Part shown: one piece after another, positions 49,013 through 61,498 of the stretch
Position numbering within the stretch: the first letter of the stretch is position 1
Layout: every line of letters begins with the position of its first letter
Assembly: GCA_010094045.1 (NCBI GenBank)
Contig: ML986615.1
Location: forward strand, 248,001-312,000
Direction: 5' to 3'
DNA length: 64,000 nucleotides
DNA from: Lojkania enalia
Lineage: Eukaryota > Ascomycota > Dothideomycetes > Pleosporales
Translations under genes and position numbers: made by a program
Notes under the pieces: model-generated
The model's database searches: none
What the model was told of the DNA's origin: nothing
What the model saw: only the letters and a program-made list of their open reading frames with translations

Positions 49013-51433
49013 TCAGGCAGGTACAATCTTCTCGTTGGGCGGCAATCTAGCCTCGTACTCTAACTTCAAGAGGCAGCCTTGTCCTTTATCTAGCTTTACC
49101 ATCCAGTGTACTTCCCCACTCTTCTTCAACTTTGCTACTGCAGTTCCCCAAGCCGTACCTTTGCCGGTCGCAGAAACTGCGCCACTGCTCCCTTCCTTGG
49201 CTGAATCTCCCGCCTTTACTGAATCTCCTTCCTTAGCCAATCCTCGAGGTGATGTAATCAGGATTCTCAGCCGCTCGTCCTCCGATACGGGAATTTGATC
49301 GAGAACATTTATATCGACTGGCGTCGGCTTCGTGTTATTAAGCCATATATTTCGAGTAAAGACCTGAGCGCTTTCCTTATTGAAGATGATACCTTGAGTA
49401 CTTCGGTGCACACTCGGCTTGGGATAGTTGATATGAATGGCTGGATCGACGCCCAGCGGGAGGTCGAAGACTTGGCCTGGAGATACCCGTGGAAGGTTCA
49501 TGTTCCCAAGGAAACTTCCGTCAAGGGTAACACCTGCCGAGCCTTTCAGCAAAGTCACTGTGCTTGATGGGTTGCGGATCTTGGCCCTAAGGAAGGCAGC
49601 AGACCTGAGCTTGGGAACACAAATATGGGATAGATGGATGTTTGTGGCATTTAAAGTGGCTATTTTGTGGCGTCGTGTCATAGAAGAAGGGCTTAGGGTC
49701 CGGACACCAGGAACATCGTATGTTGCTGTAAGACCATTGTCTTCCCAAGCTGACTCTTCGAAATCGATTGGCTCAGTGTCGGAACTTTCACTCTCCTCTA
49801 CATCGGGCTGGTCATGACTTAAGGCTATTGTAGCCTCTTGCTGTTTGCTTTCCTTCTTACGAGCCCTAAAAAGCGAAGGAGCGCGTCGAGCAGCCACAAC
49901 AGAAGCCTGCACTGTATCATATGTAATCCCTTCGGTAGCGCCAGAATTATACAATCCTGCAGGGGCCGGAGCAATTGGACGAGAACTATACGAACTTTTG
50001 GTACCAGATTTGCCCATGGATCCAATACATCCGTGCGTATTTGAGGCATTATTCGAACTTCCAAATCGGCCCCCAGCAGCCTGAGAGCCACTGAAAAGAC
50101 CCCCAACATTAGCGGCCTGTTGGACCTGGAGAGGCCTCTTGGATTGGTAGTGGGGAATAAAGTTATCGTCAAGGCCAAAGACTTCAGCACGGTTGAATGC
50201 GTCGAGTGCCTGCTTTCCTATGCGGTTTTGGTTCGATTCTTCCGTACTTAGCAGACCTCCGTCACCGGAATCGTATCGTGAAAGCTTAATCCGCCATGCA
50301 TGCATAAAGGGAACTACGTCATCGAGACCTTGGTATGAGGTCTGCGATGTGGAAAATGATAATTTGGCATCTTTCCACGTCTCCGACGTACGATTTAGGA
50401 ATTCAGTGCGATATACGATCGTGGTCGTCCTTTGCAGAGTAGATAATCGCAGATCATAACGAGGACTCCATCCAGCTTCCTTCGTAACATAGGATAGTAA
50501 GAGCGATACGCGCATGTCAGCGGCAGAAGCCTCCGAACCAATAAGCTTTTCTCCTTTCGCATCCAGACGTGGAGGTGAAGCAACAGTAATAGTATCTATT
50601 GAATTCCGACGAGATGATCCAGGAGTGTTGAGGGATTGACCTTCCAGTAGCAATGTTACTTTGAAAACCTTCTTGGGCCAATATCGCAATCGCTCTTGTT
50701 TGAGATACTTTGCTTCCTTCTCTTTCTCTGCTTTTTGTAGGCTCTTACGGCGCCTCTCCTTTTCCTTTCTCTTTGCAATCTGCTTCCTGAGCCTTTTGCC
50801 CTCCTTTCCAACGCTCTCTTTCTCCTTCTCCTTGCGTTGGATTTTTTTTTTCAGATCCGTCAATTTCTGTGTAGCTGCTGAATGAACCTCAAAGATTGCG
50901 GATCGATCCTCTTCATACCTCTTGAGAAGCTTGGTCATTTCCTCAGGGCTGTTGTGTTCCACCGAAACTGTCTTTGTATAACTGTCCAAGGTAGATAGCC
51001 GCTCAGTTGCCGAGTTTTGTGTCTCGGTGGCTTCTGTAACCTGAAGTTGCAAGACTTTGAGTTCTTGGGAGACCTTTTTGACGACCTCTTCCTCGTCCTT
51101 GCAGTCATCGGATGTAGATGTGTCTGAGCTTTCATCCTCGGATGAGTCTGATTCGCTAGGATATATTTCTTCGTAAATCTCGTGATTAGGAACGAGCTCG
51201 ACAGTCAAATCCACAATTGATGCAGCTCCTTGACCTTCGATTTGGATAGAATGCTCATCTACAGTTGGAGATAAGCCATGAATTTCCACCTCATTCGTGC
51301 CAGACCTGAGCTGGACATTATTGATCTCCCTAATCACATGTGCTCTAGTAGGATAGAGCGTAACAGACTTGGTTGAAAGATCCTTGATATTATAGGTCTG
51401 TCGAGAGGCATCGGCGGGCATGCTAGCATCCAT
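49013..51433 (-). CDS. DUF4140/DUF4139 protein (mucoidy-inhibitor-A-like)
   Basis: One intronless frame of 806 residues from the ATG of MDASMPADASRQTYN. The N-terminal DUF4140-type domain includes KSVTLYPTRAHVIREINNVQL and EIHGLSPTVDEHSIQIEG. An acidic Ser-rich stretch (SESDSSEDESSDTSTSDD) and a long, highly charged coiled coil with Lys/Glu repeats follow (about residues 140-260). The DUF4139 beta-rich domain contains VSLLLSYVTKEAGWSPRYDL, FLNRTSETWKDAKLSFSTSQ and PVDINVLDQIPVSEDERL, ending in CLLKLEYEARLPPNEKIVPA. It is split by a Gly/Ser/Ala-rich, poorly conserved insert (about residues 430-600). The family is widespread in fungi and bacteria with no established reaction. Fungal members are usually described only by homology. 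Confidence 0.88.
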   Translation of the reverse strand: MDASMPADASRQTYNIKDLSTKSVTLYPTRAHVIREINNVQLRSGTNEVEIHGLSPTVDEHSIQIEGQGAASIVDLTVELVPNHEIYEEIYPSESDSSEDESSDTSTSDDCKDEEEVVKKVSQELKVLQLQVTEATETQNSATERLSTLDSYTKTVSVEHNSPEEMTKLLKRYEEDRSAIFEVHSAATQKLTDLKKKIQRKEKEKESVGKEGKRLRKQIAKRKEKERRRKSLQKAEKEKEAKYLKQERLRYWPKKVFKVTLLLEGQSLNTPGSSRRNSIDTITVASPPRLDAKGEKLIGSEASAADMRVSLLLSYVTKEAGWSPRYDLRLSTLQRTTTIVYRTEFLNRTSETWKDAKLSFSTSQTSYQGLDDVVPFMHAWRIKLSRYDSGDGGLLSTEESNQNRIGKQALDAFNRAEVFGLDDNFIPHYQSKRPLQVQQAANVGGLFSGSQAAGGRFGSSNNASNTHGCIGSMGKSGTKSSYSSRPIAPAPAGLYNSGATEGITYDTVQASVVAARRAPSLFRARKKESKQQEATIALSHDQPDVEESESSDTEPIDFEESAWEDNGLTATYDVPGVRTLSPSSMTRRHKIATLNATNIHLSHICVPKLRSAAFLRAKIRNPSSTVTLLKGSAGVTLDGSFLGNMNLPRVSPGQVFDLPLGVDPAIHINYPKPSVHRSTQGIIFNKESAQVFTRNIWLNNTKPTPVDINVLDQIPVSEDERLRILITSPRGLAKEGDSVKAGDSAKEGSSGAVSATGKGTAWGTAVAKLKKSGEVHWMVKLDKGQGCLLKLEYEARLPPNEKIVPA

Positions 51434-53155
51434 TTTGTAGTCTGTGAGATGTTTGCGTAGTTTAGTCGCGCTGTAGGAACACGAAAAGGTCAATAATCTC
51501 AGCGAAATAAAAAGATGAAGTGTTAACCCTTATAATTATTTGCGGAGTTAGGTAGCAAGAATGTCGGCTTCGGTAGCAACCTAGCGCTGCCTAATTTCTT
51601 AATACGCGAAGTGGCGTGAACACAGCCATCCGATCGTGAACCAAGACATCAGAAACGAAAGAAAGGAGAGAAAAGAAATATGGACGGATGCTGGTACTAT
51701 CCTCTTGAAATTATAGGTATGCTAAAAACTAGATTCGACACCAGTTACCTGATTCTTGTCTCAAACGAAAATCGGCCGCAAAGATAGCGTCGTTGCCCAA
51801 TTTCATGGAGGTCTCGAAAACTGTATGTGTAGCATCATATTCATCTCTTGAGGCTGCGAAAATAGTGTCCGAAATGAGCTAGGTTTCCATACTGTTGCCT
51901 AGAAGGCGTTAAGCCACATCTGAATCTATCATAGACCGAGAGCATTGTCCACAGACGCAACTAAATTGAGATGGAACGATACCTATAATAGGCCAAAAAA
52001 TGCTGACCAATTGAAGCAATTTCCACATTGTTCCCATAATGTGCCCCACCCTATTGAATTGATTTTGGTGGCTCCTTCGACTTATCACTGCTTTATAAGA
52101 TCACCCTGCCCCCGCCAAGAGCTTTGCAACCTTGAGAACGATCCCTAAACACAATCCATCATTAGCTGCCTATAAGCCGCTTCGGAGAGCTGTCGGCCCT
52201 TGAGTGTTGTGGCTCGGGCAGACTACTCTACACACCAAGCAAATGGCAAGGAAAATCTTAGCAAAACTAGCCACTCTTCCTATTCCATCATTCTTAAGAT
52301 CGATTATATTTCCTAAATAATAGCTAGGATTAAACAGGCAGATTCTCCATTCCGTTGGCGTGGTAGGCGTCGGCGCGCTCGTACCAAGTAATAGTCTCAG
52401 CATCGAGAATTTCTGAGCTTTCTTCGAGGCCCGAGGATCGTGGGCTACGGTTGTCTCATTCGGGAACTTTCTCTCGGGCAGCAATCAGAGCAGAGCCGTG
52501 CGGGTGGACAGAGAGTATATAGTATGCTAGGAAAGCGAGAATGCTAGGATTGTTGATATTCTCGACAAACACGCCAGAGTCTTCGAGATAATTTGTTTGC
52601 TATTGAAAAAGCTTCCTCATAAGGTTGCTAGGGGGGTAGACGAACTCTAGATCAAGGGTAGGTTTGCATGGCAATAGGTTATGCCGATGATGAACAATGT
52701 GTAGGCGCGTGAATAGTTATGCATTGCTTCCGTTCCTATAAAGTTTATATGGGGTCCTTGCGGTAGATGAGAAGGTAGCGTTGGATATATGTTTTAAGGT
52801 AGTTTGTTGCTGGCGCAGTACGAATGGATAGTTAGACAGGGTGGGTTGTGGCGCAAAGCTGCACATGACCACTTAAATCTGTATTAACTACCACAACGCT
52901 TCTCTACTCCCAAGCACTACTATCAGAGGACCGTGACAGTTCTCGGGATGACCTGCATTCGAAATGGTCAGGCAGAATTGTCTTGTAATGTGAAACTCTT
53001 CTGCCTAAGGAGAGTCATTAACAAGCCACATGGCATGGCCACGAGGGTGCACCACAAGAGCACGCGATAACCTCAAGTCATGATGTTAATGCCAAGTCTG
53101 CAAACGCTTACATTTAGATCATCTTCTATCCGTAGACACACTACTCATAGAAGCC
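51434..53155. other. Gene-poor stretch with a possible decayed gene
   Basis: On the minus strand near 52740-52170 the text reads DLEFVYPPSNLMRKLFQ, then after a TAG QTNYLEDSGVFVENINNP and ILAFLAYYILSVHPHG, later in another frame LLGTSAPTPTTPTEWRICLF. This looks protein-like but is broken by a stop and a frame change, and I do not recognise the family. Confidence 0.4.
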
Positions 53156-55075
53156 ATGGAAAAGCCATTCCGGCTTGCCGCGTCGATACCAGAGAAAATT
53201 CCGACATATTACCAAGATCTGAACGATGACGATATCACAGCAGCCTTCAAAAACTTTGACCTAGAAAGCAACTTTGAACTGTTCGATAGGCAGACTCGCG
53301 ACCCCAACAGCAGCAATTTTTGCATTGATTTTGGGGATGATGATGCCTGGTGTGCTTTCGATCTCGGGTCGGATTCCTGTTCTCGATTGCTTCAGACGCC
53401 ACGGCCAGCGAACCTACATACACGATGGATAAATCTTTGGATGCCATACAATCAAAAGAATACTCTCCATGCATTGGCCAAGCATTACGATTTCTCCCCA
53501 AGACTCCTCGGCCTCATGTGCTCAGATCCAGTGCCTCCCAAGCCAGCGAAATCCTTGAGGACAAAGAAGAGTTCCGCAACACTACACTCACGAAGATCAA
53601 ACAAATCTCGAAAGTCACAGAGGTCAAAGAATTCATCTCATGACGCCCCGTCAAAAGATACCATTTTAGACTCGGAAGAGAGCATTGGAATGACGGAGAT
53701 GATGCAGTCAACACAATTAGAGCTAGTAAGAGATCTAAGTCACTACACCATAGTTGATGAGGTTTGGCACTGGTCCAGCGTGGATTGGGGCCGAAGGTTT
53801 GTTTGTCTGGGCTACAACTCCTTACACAATATTCGAACAAGAGTGGCGGATGAGCACAACGACGAGATGGACAACAGCCGAGATACCCCGCACGGGAGGA
53901 GGATATGGAACTGGCTTCTGCTTTGCGAAGACAAAACAGTAATCTCGATTTCAGAGGATCCGTTTCCGTTTATCGATGGCAACCTGCGTGGAGAGGAATT
54001 GAGGACGCTATACACTATTAGAAGGAACTTGGTGAGCGTCTTTCGTCAATTGACGAAAGCACCTACGCTACTTCGAGAGATATCTCTTGTCCAACTTCCG
54101 ATTAGACATCGAATTGGAAACAGCGAGGAGGAAACAGCTCACAGACCGACGGATGCGCCAGGCCTCCTTTTCTATTATCTCTTCGAGGATTGGTTCACCA
54201 CATATAGTCTTGTTACTCGGCGAGAGCATGGGTATGCTGTAGAGCTTGATCGATTGGTAATTCCCCTCTATAAGTTACCTTCTCAGTAGTTCATATTACT
54301 AACAACTCCCTAGAGGAGGGAGATGCTTGTGAAAGCTAATCTAACGCATATTGACCAACTCCATCATATTGGATGTCAACTTTCGGTGCTCAAACGCGTT
54401 TACCAGAGCTATGAACTCATTATTGAGAGGGTGCTTAAAAAGCAAGAAGCTACCCTGGCGTCCCTGAAGAACTCGCACATAGTATCTGGCGTTGTATCTG
54501 GGGTCGACTCATTGGCATCTTCCCTTCCGCAAGTTGGCTCACCCCAGATCCCAGAAGCCGACAGCCTTCTAGGTGTATCCCTATCATCTGCTGCAAGAGT
54601 CCGATTCGAACGCCTGAAAGATCGGATAATCCTGTATGCTTTGAGTGAGATCCAAGAATGCATCGATCAGAAGGAGTCGTTAGTGATGATGGTGTGTCAG
54701 ATACCTATAGCTTTGCAAACCAATTTTTCACAGCTAAACGTGTATTAGAACTTCAACCTTATCGCCATTAAAGAATCCTTTAGTGTCGAACGGCTTACCC
54801 GAGTAACTCTCCTCCTCGCTAAAGTTACGATAGTCTTCATGCCGGTCACGCTAATGACTGGCTACTTCTCGATCCAGTTCGCCAATACCGAGTTTACTGT
54901 GAAGAGCTACTGGTGGGCATTTGCTATCATATTGGCGGCATCTTTAGTTTTACTATTCCTCTTCAGCTTCTTTAGTGGGACTATGGACGGGAAAATTATC
55001 TCCAAACCATTTAGTCGGATGATGTACGATATCTCCAAAAGGTGGCTACTTCATAGGAAGAAGAGACTATATTGA
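53156..55075 (+). CDS. CorA-like membrane protein without GMN motif
   Basis: Three exons (53156-54256, 54314-54691, 54749-55075) encode 601 residues. The long soluble N-terminal part contains a Lys/Ser-rich basic linker (SLRTKKSSATLHSRRSNKS), WINLWMPYNQKNTLHALAKHY near the front and WNWLLLCEDKTVISISEDPF in the middle. A long helical region (MLVKANLTHIDQLHHIGCQL onward) leads to the CorA-type end: SVERLTRVTLLLAKVTIVFMPVTLMTGYF (TM1), SIQFANTEF, then SYWWAFAIILAASLVLLFLF (TM2) and a basic tail. In true CorA/Alr/Mrs2 Mg2+ channels TM1 ends in YGMN. Here the corresponding sequence is TGYFSIQF, as in many divergent fungal CorA-like proteins. Mg2+ transport is therefore not assured. The protein lies beside housekeeping genes with no operon-like link. 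Confidence 0.85.
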
Positions 55076-56748
<1,673 letters not shown>

Positions 56749-57646
56749 ATTCGAGCACGCTTCTCGCCCATGCCAAGCCTTGTCAATACCCGACGAGGAA
56801 ATACCCCATATTCTCCCGCCCTCAATAACACTTCCGCTACTTAGAAATATGAATCCCTCTATAAATCTTGCTTGCGTGTGTGCCTTCAAATCGGATGGTG
56901 GAGCGGACACATTTCCTTTTGTCGCCAATTGGAGTTTGTGTCACTGCTACAATTTTGACGCCAAGATCAAATGTTACGGATTGTTGGTGTGGTTTCAAAC
57001 AGGAACAGTCTCTCTGGTTACTTTAAGTGCTACTATCCAATTTGAGCCTCTTTTTATTAGATCACTGATGTGTCATGTTGTATTTGTTAATGTCTCGCTT
57101 GTGCTGCTCGTGTTCTTGCGCTTGTGGTTTGCTAGCATCGAAAATGCATCTGGAATGATGGAGGTGTGTAGTGTTGCATAGAATAAAGGATGTTCCGACG
57201 GTCGAGGAATGCCATCGCATAAAACATCAATATCTATGATGCTTGGTCAACTTGCCCTTCATAACTAACTCATCACCTCGTGCCAAGATTTGATACCCGA
57301 GAGTTCGCATGCAAGGCAATTTAGAAAATCTATAGCATAGACCCACAACAATGGACCCAATTCTGTTCTGCTATCCTATAGTATTAGGACAGCTAATGTG
57401 AGCGTAGAATGCTACCTCATTTCGAAATCCCATAACGCCGCCGGAACCGTTCATATTCTATCTTTCTTATATAGGAAGAAAAGACGACAACAGGACATGT
57501 GCGCTCAACAATATGTATGTGAGCATGCAGAGAGCCAGTTTAGCTATCCCCATGATTTACATACGCTTTCGATAACCATGCCTAATGGGCAATCGTTCCA
57601 ACGAGACATCAACGAAACTAACCGACTTGCTTGCTAGATAGGGTAC
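56749..57646. other. Convergent intergenic region, ARF1 / MOB
   Basis: 3' UTRs of ARF1 (+) and the MOB gene (-). An open plus-strand frame at 56780-57181 is hydrophobic but has no domain and lies in the expected 3' UTR. Confidence 0.5.
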
Positions 57647-59031
57647 TCAAGAGGTAAGCGTGGGCTGCTGAGAACTTCCTGTGGGTGCGTTCTCCTTTTG
57701 TTGCGTCTGTGGGGCTGAGGGTAACAGGCCCATGCCCAGCCACAGATCAACCAATGGCTGCATGGGCTCGATCTCTTTGTCACCTAGCAACCCAAAGAGC
57801 TTACCGACATTAATGAAGTGGATGAAACACGTGTTGAGCTCTTTGTACGCGTTGACATTCCAGAACGGTTCCAGCCAGTGGCCGTGATAGATGTGCGCGT
57901 AGCATCGCATCATTTGGCGATAAATGCTCTTGATGTCAGACTCGAAACTCTCTGGAAAGCCAGAGGTCTTGCCCAACCATTCCCGTCCTGAGAGCTGGGA
58001 GAGGGGGGCGTTAAGATTAGTCGGGCCCAGGGGTTGGGGCGTTGATATTGGGGTCAAAGACCCTGATGCGTAAGTTGTAGCATTGGCGGCCGGACTCTCG
58101 GTGGGGAAGATGGAAGGGTCGTTGATCTTGCCAACGATCCATTTTTGAACAAGGTTGATGTACTGAATGGCAGGGATTTTGATCGGTTTCTTGTTGTTAT
58201 CCAACCAGGTGTAGGTGTGACCGCAGGAACGTTAGTATGTATTGTGACTCCTGTTGCTTTATTGAGAGCGATACATACCCGCTTGCCGACATGGTAGGAC
58301 AGACATCCGGGTTGCAAATGGGTCGGCCGGTCCTCTCATCAATGACCTTGATAATGTCGATCATTTGCTCCAACAAGCGATATTGTTCAACAACTAGTCA
58401 CGAGGTTCAGAACAGGTCATGTGAGGGTAGGCTTGGGAAAAAGATACCTTGATGCGCCATCCACTCGCCTTCCTCGACGAGTTTTGGCTTCGCAGCCAGA
58501 GTCATGAAGTTGCCTTTGACAATCAATCCGGCATACTCCTCGCGGAAAAAAAATGGCGGCCGGCGTGAGCTAGAGGACACGGCAGATTCTGCTCCCTGCT
58601 GGGCTTCGAAAGACATGGCGGATGATAGTGCAGGAGACTGGGGTATAGGAGGTACACCGGGAGAGTGAGTGGACGTGGGTGAAGGAGAATAAGGCGCGGT
58701 TGGTGAAGGCGTGCCCTGACCGTTGCCTTTGCCTTGCTGGTTGCCCTTGTTTGAGCGGCCGCCGAATCCTTGGCGTCTGATATGGAGTTAGAGAGTAGGA
58801 ACACAACTCAGGGAGTGCTGTATAAGAAAGAAATAGCCGCAAGCTTAAGCGAAGGGCGACAAGAATAGGAGACACAAGAAGTGAAACACAATGCAGAGCA
58901 GCCCTTGAAACAAATGGTGTTGACTGAGGGGCTTGGAAGTACACAGCGCATAACCCTGGGAACTGGAGGCAGGCCTTTTTGGGGGTGGGAAGCTCGCCAA
59001 GCACTCACACACTGGAGAAGAAAGACGCCAT
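57647..59031 (-). CDS. MOB kinase activator (Mob1/Mob2 family)
   Basis: Four exons (59031-59009, 58776-58448, 58393-58279, 58220-57647) give 346 residues with phases that match throughout. The MOB fold is clear: FFFREEYAGLIVKGNFMTLA, VVEQYRLLEQMIDIIKV, the zinc-site CPTMSASG, TYTWLDNNKKPIKIPAIQYI, SIYRQMMRCYAHIYHGHW and LNTCFIHFINVGKLFGLL. The N-terminus is a Gly/Gln/Pro/Ser-rich tail that starts MASFFSSV. MOB proteins bind and activate NDR/LATS kinases in mitotic exit, septation or polarity; Mob1 versus Mob2 is not settled here. The third intron (58278-58221) has a normal GTATGT donor and a CTAAC branch site but no AG acceptor: the base pair needed is GG (58222-58221). All AG alternatives lead to a stop. 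It diverges from LEO1. Confidence 0.88.
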
Positions 59032-59504
59032 GGGCCCTGAAGTGGATTATGCAGTGGCAGAGGGATCGAAGGTCGGGAGGCACGTGGCTCGGATCGTCGA
59101 CTATCGAACACGAGTTGAACCTAGGTTGAAGGGGGGAGAGTCAAGGGGGGAGAGTCTCGCGGGGGGGGGAATGGGCGGCGGTGATACGCCTCTGAACGGC
59201 CTGCGCGCGGTCGAGAAGGGGCGAGCGTCTCTTTCGAGTGGGACGGAGCCGCTGGCCGCGCTAGGCCCGATCGGGCGGCGCGACATCTCATTGTGCTAGG
59301 GAACTTTTATTCACAAGAAGCAGCAACGACCGCCGCCGGCCGCCCTTGACCGCGCTTTCCCTCCTCTGCCAGCTCCATCCTATCTCCACCACCGCGTTTT
59401 CCGCACTTCTACTCTCACACATCACCAGCGCATTGCGATCAGGGAGGCAATCCTTGATCAATTCAACTACTCACCCACCTACCCGGCACAGCGAACCTCC
59501 CTCC
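59032..59504. promoter_or_regulatory. Divergent promoter region, MOB / LEO1
   Basis: 473 bp of very GC-rich DNA between two divergent starts, with G runs (59159-59168) and GGGGGAGAGTC twice near 59131-59157. No other gene is seen. Confidence 0.6.
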
Positions 59505-61012
59505 ATGGCCTCTTCCGTTGCTCTCGATGCCTCTTTCTCCGCACCGCGCCTGGTCGATGACCTCTCCGACGATGACGATATCACCGGCAAGGTAGACCCG
59601 GTGGACAGCGACGACGTAGCAACCCCGCGCGACACGGTCGAGGAGAATGGCGTCGAGGACGACGACGAGGACGACCTATTCGGTGACGGAGGCGACGACG
59701 ACGACGACGATGATGAGCAGCCCAAGTGAGTGCTCTTCAAAGAAACACAAACTACCAGCAGCTAATCAGGTCTAGGGGATTGCGCAAACTCGACGACGAA
59801 GAGCTTGACTCGGGCGACGACGCGGGCCGGACTGACCGTATCCGCGCTGACAGCGATGATCAGGATGCAGTGGAGGAGGATCAACAAACATTCAACTATA
59901 TGGATGCCGACATCGCGAGACACCCCATCCCTGAGCCTAGCGACGGCGAGCTATATTTGCTCAAGGTTCCGCGCTTTCTGGGCTTTGAGCCGACAGCATT
60001 CAACCCCAAAACTTTCCAGGTTCCCATTACAGACCACCACAATAAAGGTCTCGCATCAGGCCATTTCTCTCCCTACAAAACAGCGATGTCTACAATCCGC
60101 TGGCGCCGCTCGCCCACGGACCCCTCGCAGCTCCAGTCAAACGCCCGCATCCTCCGCTGGTCAGATGGGTCTCTGACCCTTCAATTCGCTTCCGATCCGG
60201 TTAGCCAGTACCTAGTCAATGCGAACATGCTTGCGCCACCACAAATCAATCCCAGGAAACCCACTCCAACCTCAATAACAGGGAAAGAAAAGTCGGCGAA
60301 GCAGTACAAAGAGAGCTATACCTACCTCGTTGCGCCATACGAAGAGGCCAACGTCATGCGGGTCACCAACAAATTTACTACCGCTCTTTCCATTGTGCCC
60401 GCCTCCACATCAAATGATGATGCGATAGAAGCGCTACAAACTGCGCTTGCAGCAGCTGCCAGCCGTGGTCGCGATGAGGCTGACCAAGCCATTTCATTCT
60501 ATAACGTTACCGAAGACCCCGAACTGGTGCGCGCAAGGGAAGAGGCGCAGTACAAGGAGAAGCTGAGGCAGGCGAGGGCAAGGGAAAAGAACGAGATGCG
60601 CCAGCGGGAGAAAGCAGCGTCTCGAGGTCTTGGCCGCGCTGGAGCACGTGCGTCCGGATATGGTCTTAGTATTGGTGGGCTTGAAGATGAGGGGCGTCAT
60701 AAAGGTGCCCGTAAGCCGAAGTCCGGTTTGCGCCGTGACTGGAGCGAAGATGAAGACTATGGTATCCGTGGAAGGACGAGAGAAGACGAGTACGATGAGG
60801 AAGATGATTTCATTGCCGCGAGTGACGAAGAGCCGGAGATTGTGGAGGATGATGAGGACGAGGACGATGGTATTATGGAGTCGCCTCGTCGTGGACGGGA
60901 GACGCAGAGCCCTAAACGCAACAGGGGAGGCGAGGAAGATGATGACGATGAAGTTGTCGTTAGTAGAACTAAGCGGAGGAGGGTTGTGGAAGATGACGAT
61001 GAGGACGAGTAG
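59505..61012 (+). CDS. LEO1: LEO1, PAF1-complex subunit
   Basis: Two exons (59505-59725, 59770-61012) with a 44-bp intron encode 487 residues. The ends are strongly acidic: N-terminal DDDEDDLF and Asp runs, C-terminal EDDEDEDD and VVEDDDEDE. The middle Leo1 domain reads MDADIARHPIPEPSDGELYL, VPRFLGFEPTAFNPKTF, STIRWRR, NARILRWSDGSLTLQFAS and KESYTYLVAPYEEANVMRVT. A charged helix EKLRQARAREKNEMRQREKA follows, then Gly/Arg-rich AASRGLGRAGARASGYGL. LEO1 pairs with PAF1 and promotes RNA polymerase II elongation and histone H2B/H3 modification. The start is the ATG in CTCCATGGCC; 53 further codons upstream are open but lie in the promoter side. Confidence 0.95.
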
Positions 61013-61498
61013 GGTGGCTTGTAAGGAGACCAACTTGTTGGAACAGCGTATAATTGCATCATCGTTCCTTGCGCCCGCCGCAAAAGGCTCGGGTAGAATA
61101 CGGCTTCCAATTGGGTATGCATAGCTCGGAGTTCAGATTCTATATTCAAAGCATGTATCGGGATAGATGCTTTTCCTGGATATTTTCCTGCGAATTTTTT
61201 TTTTTTTTTTTTTTTTGGTAATTGGGGATATATTATATGGGCACGCAATGGCAGAAATGGTGGAAGCGGTCGTATTATCTCTTACTCATTATATCCACAG
61301 TGATGAAAGCAGTATGTGATCATTTATAATTATCCCAATCGCATTGGCAGAAATTTACATTTGATATATCAGACCGGGACAAGATATAAGCCTCCCGGAC
61401 GCACAATAGCAATACTAAACCAACTAAAATGTCCAATGCAGGGCCTAAGCCTAATCCTCCAGTACATCATCCCTCCCGAGAACTGCGCCATTCTCAAT
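61013..61498. other. Convergent intergenic region with T22 run
   Basis: 3' flanks of LEO1 and homogentisate dioxygenase. A run of 22 T (61195-61216) lies in the LEO1 3' flank. No gene seen. Confidence 0.6.

Noticed and set aside
56780..57181. Hydrophobic plus-strand frame after ARF1
   Set aside because: It lies where the ARF1 3' UTR is expected and shows no family resemblance.
60494..61248. Long minus-strand and alternate-frame ORFs opposite LEO1, with long Ser runs
   Set aside because: They are mirror frames of the Asp/Glu-rich codons of LEO1 and have no independent support.
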